7,136 nucleotides of DNA from an uncultured Oscillospiraceae bacterium (GTDB lineage Bacteria; Bacillota; Clostridia; Oscillospirales; Acutalibacteraceae), in assembly GCA_902496265.1 (NCBI GenBank), contig CABVAD010000060.1, forward strand, positions 1 through 7,136. Reading direction: 5' to 3'. The notes under the pieces are model-generated. The model did not search any database. It saw only the letters and a program-made list of their open reading frames with translations, and was not told the DNA's origin. The position numbers were made by a program, and so were the translations under genes. Below, piece after piece: positions 1 through 5,470 of this stretch (the first letter of the stretch is position 1; every line of letters begins with the position of its first letter).

Positions 1-2
1 CC

Positions 3-467
3 ATTTCGCTCAGTATGGAGAGGGCGGAGGATTCGGCTATGAAGCGCAAGCCCTATACCTCTCTCGGAAAGCTTTTTGATTTAGGTGCTGTAGCTTCGAT
101 AGCGCTTCAAAGCATTTTTATCGCAGTTATGACCCTTATCGCCTTTTCGCTGGGGGCGAAGGCGGGCGCGGCTGACGCTGTGACAATGGCGTTCGCAGTA
201 CTCGGTATGTCGCAGATTTTCCATTGCTACAACAGCAAGCTTGAGGGAACACTTATAAGCAAAAAGCTTTTCTCAAACAGATTCTTGAATTTTGCCGCCG
301 CGCTGACCCTCTTCATAATGGTTTTCCTGGTACTCACGCCCGCGGGCTATGTTTTCGGAATGACGACCCTTACCCTTAAGCAGTTTGCGTTATCGTTACT
401 GCTTTCATTCCTTATCGTTCCGCTGTGCGAGATAATTAAGCTTGTAAAACGGATTGTTTCAAAATAA
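3..467 (+). CDS. P-type cation-transporting ATPase, C-terminal fragment (cut by window edge)
   Basis: The visible 154 codons match the C-terminal end of a P-type (P2, calcium-type) cation ATPase, an ATP-driven membrane pump. The ATG at 15 is internal: the frame is open to the left edge, and the residues around it (MERAED..MKRKPY) match the conserved cytosolic loop between helices M6 and M7. Four hydrophobic segments follow, fitting M7 to M10: from FDLGAVASIALQ, from AVTMAFAVLGMSQIFH, from NFAAALTLFIMVF and from FALSLLLSFLIVP. The protein ends in a basic cytosolic tail (KLVKRIVSK). The phosphorylation DKTGT motif, nucleotide domain and M4 to M6 ion ligands lie outside the window, so the ion (Ca2+, Mn2+ or Mg2+) cannot be told. 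The stop TAA sits inside the luxS ribosome binding region, suggesting co-transcription and perhaps coupling. The family call is firm; the substrate is unknown. Confidence 0.88.
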   Translation: MSLSMERAEDSAMKRKPYTSLGKLFDLGAVASIALQSIFIAVMTLIAFSLGAKAGAADAVTMAFAVLGMSQIFHCYNSKLEGTLISKKLFSNRFLNFAAALTLFIMVFLVLTPAGYVFGMTTLTLKQFALSLLLSFLIVPLCEIIKLVKRIVSK

Positions 468-476
468 GAGGTGATC
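468..476 (+). promoter_or_regulatory. Strong Shine-Dalgarno site of luxS
   Basis: GAGGTGATC is an uninterrupted match to the complement of the 16S rRNA 3' end. It begins one base after the ATPase stop codon. Its GAGGTG core ends six bases before the GTG at 480, a good distance. A GTG at 471 lies inside this site and cannot be served by it, so the site fixes the luxS start at 480. Confidence 0.8.
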
Positions 477-479
477 TGG

Positions 480-947
480 GTGGAAAAAATTGAAAGCTTC
501 ATGATAAATCACATAAAGCTCCTGCCCGGGCTTTATGTTTCAAGAAAGGATAAAAGGGACTCCGTTACCGTCACAACCTTTGATTTAAGAATTACCGCGC
601 CTAACAGAGAGCCTGTTATTGATATGCCCGCGCTCCATACAATAGAGCATCTCGGAGCTACCTTTCTTCGCTCGGGCGATAAAAAGGACAGCGTTGTTTA
701 TTTCGGACCCATGGGTTGCAGAACAGGCTGTTACCTTGTTATGTTCGGCGATTTGACCGCCGGCGACATATTTCCGCTTGTTAGGGATATGTGCGATTTT
801 ATTATTTCCTACGAGGGTGAAATTCCCGGGGCGACACCTGCCGAGTGCGGAAACTACTCCGAGCAAAACCTTAATATGGCAAAATATTATATCGGAAAAT
901 ACAGGGAAAGCCTTATAAAAGACAGGCGTTTTACCTATCCCGAATAA
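480..947 (+). CDS. luxS: S-ribosylhomocysteine lyase LuxS (AI-2 synthesis)
   Basis: LuxS cleaves S-ribosylhomocysteine to homocysteine and DPD, the precursor of autoinducer-2, in the activated methyl cycle of the cytosol. With the GTG at 480 the protein is 155 residues, the usual family length. It starts MEKIESF..H, aligning with the MPSVESFELDH start known from Bacillus. The Fe/Zn site is visible as H53 and H57 in HTIEH plus C123 in AECG. E56 and the catalytic C80 (MGCRTG) are present; C84, four residues on, is an additional cysteine. R37 lies in the substrate-binding strand FDLR. The longer GTG start at 471 would add three residues but overlaps the ribosome binding site. The usual functional partner MtnN (Pfs), which makes the substrate, is not in the window. 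Instead luxS sits between an ion pump and translation genes, 16 bases before the DUF951 gene. Identification is very secure. Confidence 0.96.
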   Translation: MEKIESFMINHIKLLPGLYVSRKDKRDSVTVTTFDLRITAPNREPVIDMPALHTIEHLGATFLRSGDKKDSVVYFGPMGCRTGCYLVMFGDLTAGDIFPLVRDMCDFIISYEGEIPGATPAECGNYSEQNLNMAKYYIGKYRESLIKDRRFTYPE

Positions 948-963
948 AAAGGCGGATATATTA

Positions 964-1155
964 ATGGATATAAAAGTTGGCGACAGGCTTTTGATGAAGA
1001 AAAAGCACCCCTGCGGGGCTAATACCTTTACGGTCACAAGAATAGGAATGGACTTTCGCTTAAGGTGCGACGGCTGCGGCAGAGAGGTAATGGTGCCGAG
1101 GGTTAAGGCGGAAAAGAGCCTTAAAAAAATAATCAGGGCGGACGGAGAGGAATAA
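964..1155 (+). CDS. DUF951 small protein (YyzM-like)
   Basis: This 63-residue protein matches DUF951, a family of short Bacillota proteins typified by Bacillus YyzM, with no established function. The family pattern is clear: an N-terminal IKVGDRLLMKKKHPCG segment, a central FTVTRIGMDFRLRC strand region and a CDGCGREVMVPR motif. Cysteines C17, C35 and C38 could bind a metal in a zinc-ribbon-like fold, though three cysteines alone do not prove it; H15 could be a fourth ligand. The basic C-terminal half suggests nucleic acid or ribosome contact, which is inference. The start at 964 has the purine-rich AAAGGCGG about eight bases upstream. The stop TAA overlaps the prfA start as TAATG, implying translational coupling with release factor 1. 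Members of this family are often found near translation or ribosome-linked GTPase genes. Confidence 0.88.
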   Translation: MDIKVGDRLLMKKKHPCGANTFTVTRIGMDFRLRCDGCGREVMVPRVKAEKSLKKIIRADGEE

Positions 1156-2231
1156 TGTTTGATAAGCTTGAAACGGTTGTAAACCGTTACGAACAGATAG
1201 CGGTGGAGTTATCCCGTCCCGAGACGGCGGGAGATAACGCGCTTTTCACAAAACTTATGAAGGAACACGCGGAGCTTACTCCGATAGTCGAAAAATACCG
1301 CGAGTATACAGCGGCTAAGACTTCCGAAAAGGAGGCGCTCGAAATCCTTTCCGAGAGCGGACTTGACAAGGATTTTAAGGAGCTTGCCGAGGAGGAGCTT
1401 AAGGCCGCCAAGGCGGATATTGAAAGATGCTCTGAGGAGCTTAAAATTTTGCTTCTCCCTAAAGACCCGAACGACGATAAAAACGTTATTGTGGAAATCC
1501 GCGGCGGAGCGGGCGGCGAGGAGGCGGCGCTCTTTGCGGGCACGCTTTACAGAATGTATACAATGTACTCCGAGTCAAAACGCTGGAGCATTGAGGTAAT
1601 AAACGCCAACGAAACCGAGCTTGGCGGTTATAAAGAAATTGTGTTTATGATAGAGGGCGCGGGGGCGTACTCCCGCCTTAAATACGAAAGCGGAGTTCAC
1701 CGCGTGCAAAGAGTGCCCGATACCGAAACGCAGGGGCGTATTCACACCTCGACCGTAACCGTGGCGGTATTGCCCGAGGCGGAGGACGTGGAACTGGAAA
1801 TCAACCCCGCCGACCTTAAGATAGACACCTTCCGTTCATCAGGCGCGGGCGGTCAGCACATTAACAAGACCTCCTCAGCGATAAGGGTTACACATATTCC
1901 GACGGGCACGGTTGTAGAATGTCAGGATGAGCGAAGCCAGTTTAAAAATAAGGATAAAGCCCTTAAAATACTGCGTTCCCGCCTGCTTGACGCGGCACAA
2001 AGAGAACACGATGAGGCGATAGCCTCCGACCGTAAATCGCAGGTCGGAACAGGCGACAGGAGCGAGAGAATCCGCACCTACAACTATCCGCAGGGACGGG
2101 TCACCGACCACAGAATAGGTCTTACGCTTTATAAGCTGGATCAGATTTTAAACGGCGATCTTGACGAGGTTGTGGACGCGCTTACCACATATTACAGAAC
2201 CGAAGCGTTAAAGGCGGAAAACGAGGGATAA
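1155..2231 (+). CDS. prfA: Peptide chain release factor 1 (RF1)
   Basis: RF1 recognises UAA and UAG stop codons in the ribosomal A site and triggers peptide release. The 358-residue length is typical. The protein has an N-terminal helical domain (about 1-100), then GGAGGEEAALFAG opening domain 2. The stop-codon reading PxT tripeptide is P188-D189-T190 in RVPDTETQGRIHTS, which is the RF1 form; RF2 has SPF there. The catalytic GGQ is G232-G233-Q234 in SSGAGGQHINKT, whose glutamine is normally N5-methylated by PrmC. The conserved GDRSERIRTYNYPQGRVTDHR block follows, in which RIRTYN and GRVTDHR are strongly conserved. The ATG overlaps the DUF951 stop by one base, so ribosomes probably pass directly between the genes. 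No prmC is next to it, unlike many bacteria. The ORF looks intact and identification is very secure. Confidence 0.98.
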   Translation: MFDKLETVVNRYEQIAVELSRPETAGDNALFTKLMKEHAELTPIVEKYREYTAAKTSEKEALEILSESGLDKDFKELAEEELKAAKADIERCSEELKILLLPKDPNDDKNVIVEIRGGAGGEEAALFAGTLYRMYTMYSESKRWSIEVINANETELGGYKEIVFMIEGAGAYSRLKYESGVHRVQRVPDTETQGRIHTSTVTVAVLPEAEDVELEINPADLKIDTFRSSGAGGQHINKTSSAIRVTHIPTGTVVECQDERSQFKNKDKALKILRSRLLDAAQREHDEAIASDRKSQVGTGDRSERIRTYNYPQGRVTDHRIGLTLYKLDQILNGDLDEVVDALTTYYRTEALKAENEG

Positions 2232-2236
2232 TTTTA

Positions 2237-3244
2237 ATGCTGACAAAAAGGCTTAAAGCCGATGAAAATGGCATAGAACACGCGGCGGAAATACTCAAAA
2301 AGGGCGGAATTGTCGCAATCCCGACCGAGACGGTATACGGACTTGCGGCGTCTGCATATGATGAAAACGCCGTTAAAAAAGTTTTTCTTGCTAAGGGCAG
2401 ACCGCAGGACAATCCGCTTATTGTCCATATTGCGGATATAGATGACCTAAAAACGGTTGCAAGGGATATACCCGATTCAGCATTTGCGGCGGCGAAAAGG
2501 TTTTGGCCCGGACCTCTTACAATGATTTTTAAGCGCACAGATAAAATCCCCGCCGGCGTTTCGGCGGGGCTTGATACCGTTGCGGTAAGAATGCCGTCCG
2601 ACAAAACGGCGCGGGAGATAATTAAAAAAAGCGTTCCGCTTGCCGCCCCTTCTGCAAACACCTCGGGAAGACCGAGTCCTACCTCGGCGCAGTATGTTTT
2701 AGATGACCTTGACGGCAAAATCGACGCGGTTGTAATGTCGGGCAACTGCGAGGTGGGGGTTGAATCAACCGTTATTACCCTTGTTACAAACCCGCCGCGC
2801 CTGTTAAGACCGGGCGCTGTAACCGTTGAGCAGTTAAGGGAGATTTTCCCTGATATTACCGTCGATAACGCGGTGCTTTCAGAACCGAAGAACGGGGAAA
2901 GGGTCGCTTCCCCCGGTATGAAATATAAGCACTACGCCCCGAAAACCGAAACGTATCTTGTTGAGGGCAGTTCGGAGAGCTTTGCCAATTTTGTCAATTC
3001 AAAGGAAAATGCCGCCGCGGTATGCTTCCGCGAAGAGGAAAGCAAAATAACCGTACCTAAGCTTTGCTACGGTACTGCGAGCGACGAAGCCACACTCGCG
3101 CACAGCGTTTTTTCGGTTTTGCGCAGTGCGGATAATTTGGGCGTTCAGGAGATTTACGTTCACGCGCCCTCAAAAAGCGGAGTGGGGCTTGCAGTCTATA
3201 ACCGCCTTATCCGCGCGGCGGCATTCAGGGTGATAAAAATATGA
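2237..3244 (+). CDS. ywlC: L-threonylcarbamoyladenylate synthase, two-domain Sua5/YwlC type
   Basis: This enzyme makes threonylcarbamoyl-AMP from threonine, bicarbonate and ATP. TsaB/D/E then transfer the group to A37 of tRNAs reading ANN codons (t6A). The YrdC-like catalytic domain spans about residues 10-200. It shows GGIVAIPTETVYGLAA (24-38), the KGRP motif (53-56), the WPGPLT block, PSANTSGRPSPT beginning at P138, and GVESTV. A linker with SPGMKYKHYAPK (225-236) leads to the Sua5 C-terminal domain (about 240-335). The 335-residue length matches the two-domain Bacillus YwlC, not the short E. coli TsaC. The start at 2237 is five bases after the prfA stop, and its GAGGG site lies in the last prfA codons, nine bases upstream. 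The stop overlaps the coaE start as ATGA. The prfA-ywlC neighbourhood is common in Bacillota. Symbols tsaC or sua5 are also used. Confidence 0.96.
   Translation: MLTKRLKADENGIEHAAEILKKGGIVAIPTETVYGLAASAYDENAVKKVFLAKGRPQDNPLIVHIADIDDLKTVARDIPDSAFAAAKRFWPGPLTMIFKRTDKIPAGVSAGLDTVAVRMPSDKTAREIIKKSVPLAAPSANTSGRPSPTSAQYVLDDLDGKIDAVVMSGNCEVGVESTVITLVTNPPRLLRPGAVTVEQLREIFPDITVDNAVLSEPKNGERVASPGMKYKHYAPKTETYLVEGSSESFANFVNSKENAAAVCFREEESKITVPKLCYGTASDEATLAHSVFSVLRSADNLGVQEIYVHAPSKSGVGLAVYNRLIRAAAFRVIKI
2548..2569 (+). repeat. GC-rich 8-bp inverted repeat inside ywlC
   Basis: CCCCGCCG at 2548-2555 pairs perfectly with CGGCGGGG at 2562-2569 across a six-base loop. On the plus strand no T-run follows. 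Read on the minus strand, the stem is followed by ATTTTAT, giving a short terminator-like shape that could stop antisense transcription. It encodes IPAGVSAG, a normal part of the enzyme, so codon constraint is an equally good explanation. Confidence 0.45.
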
Positions 3245-3858
3245 GTATTGTAATCGGACTTACAGGGCCGACAGGCTCGGGAAAGAGCAGTGCGTCAAGG
3301 CTAGCCGAGGATTTCGGGCTTCAGGTGATTGACTGCGACAAAACCGCAAGAGAAGCCACGCAAAAGGGAACTAAGGGCTTAAAGGCGCTCGTTTCGGTAT
3401 TCGGAGAGGAAATTTTACTGCCCGACGGCTCGCTTAACCGAAAAGCGCTTGCCGCTAAAGCTTTCAAGGATAAGCAAAGCACAGACCTGCTCAACAGAAC
3501 CATTTTGCCTTATATTGCCGACTTAGTTATCAAACAGGCGGTAGGACGGGATACCTTGCTTGACGCGCCGACCCTTTTTGAGAGCGGAATTAATAAAATC
3601 TGCAATAAAACCTTCGCGGTTTTAGCCGACAGGGATATAAGGCTCAAGCGTATAATCGCGCGGGATAATCTAACACTAAAAGAGGCCGAGACCCGAATAA
3701 ACGCGGGTAAGGACGAGGAATTTTACCGAGAACGCGCAGATTATGTTTTATACAACAACGGCGACGAGAATGCGTTTTTAAAACGCTTTTCCGATATATT
3801 AAAGGAAATTACGGGAGGTAATTTACAATGTCAGAAAAATCGAAATCAGAGGAATTAA
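3241..3858 (+). CDS. coaE: Dephospho-CoA kinase
   Basis: CoaE phosphorylates the 3'-hydroxyl of the ribose of dephospho-CoA, the last step of coenzyme A synthesis. The 205-residue protein begins with the P-loop GPTGSGKS (9-16). The acidic VIDCDKTARE segment follows, with D31 and D33 where the family has its catalytic or substrate-binding aspartates. DAPTLFESG matches the conserved D.PLLFE core. RIIARDNLTLKEAE..RI is the lid, and ADYVLYNNG the C-terminal conserved block. In the lid, the common RI.AQ ending reads RINAG with G156 in place of glutamine, a mild departure. The ATG overlaps the ywlC stop (ATGA). The 3' end is odd: it runs 31 bases into apeA, and its last residues (from about GNLQCQ) are encoded by the apeA ribosome binding region and first codons, so this tail is probably unconserved. 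Confidence 0.95.
   Translation: MSIVIGLTGPTGSGKSSASRLAEDFGLQVIDCDKTAREATQKGTKGLKALVSVFGEEILLPDGSLNRKALAAKAFKDKQSTDLLNRTILPYIADLVIKQAVGRDTLLDAPTLFESGINKICNKTFAVLADRDIRLKRIIARDNLTLKEAETRINAGKDEEFYRERADYVLYNNGDENAFLKRFSDILKEITGGNLQCQKNRNQRN
3813..3818 (+). promoter_or_regulatory. Shine-Dalgarno site of apeA inside coaE
   Basis: GGGAGG lies nine bases before the ATG at 3828 and within the coaE reading frame. It supports that ATG as the apeA start despite the 31-base overlap with coaE. Confidence 0.75.
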
Positions 3859-5225
3859 AGGAAAGCCTTTTTTATAAGCGCAAAAACGGAAGACTTGTAT
3901 CAGACGGGGAAACCTTAAAAAAGGCGGACGAATACTGTGAGGGCTATAAAAGCTTTCTTGATAATGCTAAAACCGAGCGCGAGGCGGTAAAGACGGCAGT
4001 CTCTTTGGCAAAAGAAAAGGGCTTTACCGAATTTGTTTACGGTAAGAAATATAACGCGGGTGATAAGGTTTACATTAATAACCGCGGCAAGACCTTAGCT
4101 TTGGCGGTTATCGGCAAAGAACCTGTCGAGCAGGGGGTTAATATAACCGCGGCGCATATTGATTCCCCCCGCCTTGATTTAAAGCCGAATCCGCTTTATG
4201 AAGACCTTGAATTAGCGCTTTTTAAAACCCACTATTACGGCGGAATCAAGAAATATCAATGGACTACCGTTCCTCTTGCCCTCCACGGCGTTTTTGCCTT
4301 AAAGGACGGCACGGTTAAGGAAGTATCTATCGGCGAAAATGACAATGAACCTAAGTTTGTAATCAACGACCTTTTGCCGCATTTAGCCTCCGAGCAGGTA
4401 AAGCGTACCTTAAACGAGGGAATAAAGGGCGAGGAATTAAATGTCCTTGTCGGCAGCCACCCCTTTAAGGACGATAAGGGAAGCGAGCTTGTAAAGCTTA
4501 ATATACTAAAGCTTTTGAATGAAAAATACGGCGTTACCGAGGAGGATTTCCTCTCCGCCGAATTGGAGCTTGTCCCCGCCTACAAGTCCTGCGACATAGG
4601 CTTTGACCGTTCGCTTATCGGCTCATACGGTCAGGACGACCGCGTTTGCGCCTATCCCGCGCTTACCGCCGTTTTGGAGGTTGAAAACCCGCAGAAGACC
4701 GCGCTCGCCATTCTCACCGATAAGGAGGAGATAGGCTCTGTCGGAAATACGGGGCTTGAATCCGACTTTTTACGCTTTGTTATAGGAGACCTTGCAAAAA
4801 TGCAGGAGGGCGACGTGACAAAAGCGCTCAGAAATTCAAAGTGCCTTTCCGCCGATGTTAACGCGGGGATAGACCCGACATTTCAGGACGTTATGGAGCG
4901 CAAAAATGCTTCTTTCTTAAATTACGGCGTTGTGGTTACCAAATATACAGGCTCAAGAGGAAAGTCGGGTACTTCAGACGCATCAGCGGAGTATGTCGCC
5001 GAGATTCGCGCTATGCTCGATAAGGCGGGAATTATCTGGCAGACCGGGGAGCTCGGCAAGGTGGACATAGGCGGCGGCGGTACTGTCGCTATGTTTATTG
5101 CTAATATGGGGGTTGACGTGATCGACCTCGGAGTTCCCGTACTTTCAATGCACGCGCCGTTTGAGACCACCGCTAAGTTCGACGTATATATGTGCTACCG
5201 TGCAATGTATGAGTTTATGAAGTAG
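3828..5225 (+). CDS. apeA: M18 family aminopeptidase (ApeA type)
   Basis: This is a cytosolic zinc aminopeptidase of MEROPS family M18, removing N-terminal residues from peptides. Related enzymes form large tetrahedral dodecamers and may prefer acidic or neutral residues; the specificity here is unknown. The expected dinuclear metal and catalytic residues are visible in order: H110 (AAHIDSPRLD), the bridging D270 (GQDDRVC), general base E300 and ligand E301 (DKEEIGS), D343 (SADVNAGID) and H442 (SMHAPFE). Two glycine-rich blocks, GGIKKYQW and IGGGGTVAMF, are also typical. The 465-residue length and overall motif wording fit the M18 aminopeptidase 1 (ApeA) branch rather than the shorter ApeB. 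The start is fixed by GGGAGG nine bases upstream, inside coaE. It is the last gene of the operon; after the TAG stop, 144 bases lead to the terminator. Family certain, symbol a little less so. Confidence 0.94.
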   Translation: MSEKSKSEELKESLFYKRKNGRLVSDGETLKKADEYCEGYKSFLDNAKTEREAVKTAVSLAKEKGFTEFVYGKKYNAGDKVYINNRGKTLALAVIGKEPVEQGVNITAAHIDSPRLDLKPNPLYEDLELALFKTHYYGGIKKYQWTTVPLALHGVFALKDGTVKEVSIGENDNEPKFVINDLLPHLASEQVKRTLNEGIKGEELNVLVGSHPFKDDKGSELVKLNILKLLNEKYGVTEEDFLSAELELVPAYKSCDIGFDRSLIGSYGQDDRVCAYPALTAVLEVENPQKTALAILTDKEEIGSVGNTGLESDFLRFVIGDLAKMQEGDVTKALRNSKCLSADVNAGIDPTFQDVMERKNASFLNYGVVVTKYTGSRGKSGTSDASAEYVAEIRAMLDKAGIIWQTGELGKVDIGGGGTVAMFIANMGVDVIDLGVPVLSMHAPFETTAKFDVYMCYRAMYEFMK

Positions 5226-5369
5226 CACCCTGTCCGCTTTCACATATACTGTTAATGACTCGGGTCGGATAATTAAAAGGGAATTTGAAAGTGTGTATGA
5301 CGAAAGAAATTTAAGGGAAAACGCAAACGAGGGCTGCCGCAAATAGGCGCTCAGGCTTTTAAACAGGCA

Positions 5370-5401
5370 CGGGATTGGGCAAACGCCCAATCCCGCTTTT
5401 T
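5370..5401 (+). terminator. Rho-independent terminator after apeA
   Basis: A perfect 11-bp stem (5370-5380 with 5385-5395, starting CGGGATTGGGC) closes on an AAAC tetraloop and is followed by C and five T residues (5397-5401). On the opposite strand the stem is not followed by a T-run, so it acts on the plus strand. It ends the ATPase-to-apeA unit. The 144 bases between the apeA stop and the stem contain no ORF with a credible start or any RNA element I recognise. Confidence 0.93.
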
Positions 5402-5407
5402 GCACTA

Positions 5408-5436
5408 TTGAAACAAAACGTATTTTGTGTTAAAAT
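5408..5436 (+). promoter_or_regulatory. Sigma-A promoter of mnmE
   Basis: TTGAAA (5408-5413) and TAAAAT (5431-5436) are separated by exactly 17 bases, each one mismatch from consensus. TGT directly before the -10 box gives an extended -10 (TGn). The predicted start near 5443 leaves a leader of about 28 bases, too short for a riboswitch. It stands seven bases after the preceding terminator, so mnmE has its own transcript. The ribosome site is GAGG at 5457-5460, about ten bases before the ATG. Confidence 0.85.
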
Positions 5437-5470
5437 ATCTACTGTTAATACTGATTGAGGAAGTGGGTCA

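Noticed and set aside
15..17. ATG at 15 as the start of a 150-residue protein
   Set aside because: The frame is open upstream and the residues before and after it match the conserved loop between M6 and M7 of P-type ATPases, so it is an internal methionine of a truncated gene.
585..1037. 150-codon minus-strand frame over luxS
   Set aside because: It lies opposite clear luxS and DUF951 coding sequence, resembles no known family to me and has no ribosome site that stands out.
2182..2745. 187-codon minus-strand frame over ywlC
   Set aside because: It is Ser/Ala/Leu/Ile-rich, as expected from the complement of a GC-biased gene, and lies opposite the conserved Sua5 catalytic domain.
5221..5346. 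Plus-strand open frame after apeA (about 41 codons)
   Set aside because: It has no ATG; only CTG at 5230 or a late GTG at 5293 could start it, and the length is unremarkable by chance.
5145..5405. 86-codon minus-strand frame across the apeA end and terminator
   Set aside because: It runs through the terminator stem and the 3' end of apeA, has no family resemblance and no promoter in a sensible place.
5443..5470. Riboswitch or leader control before mnmE
   Set aside because: The predicted leader of about 28 bases is too short for any known riboswitch class and mainly contains the ribosome site.
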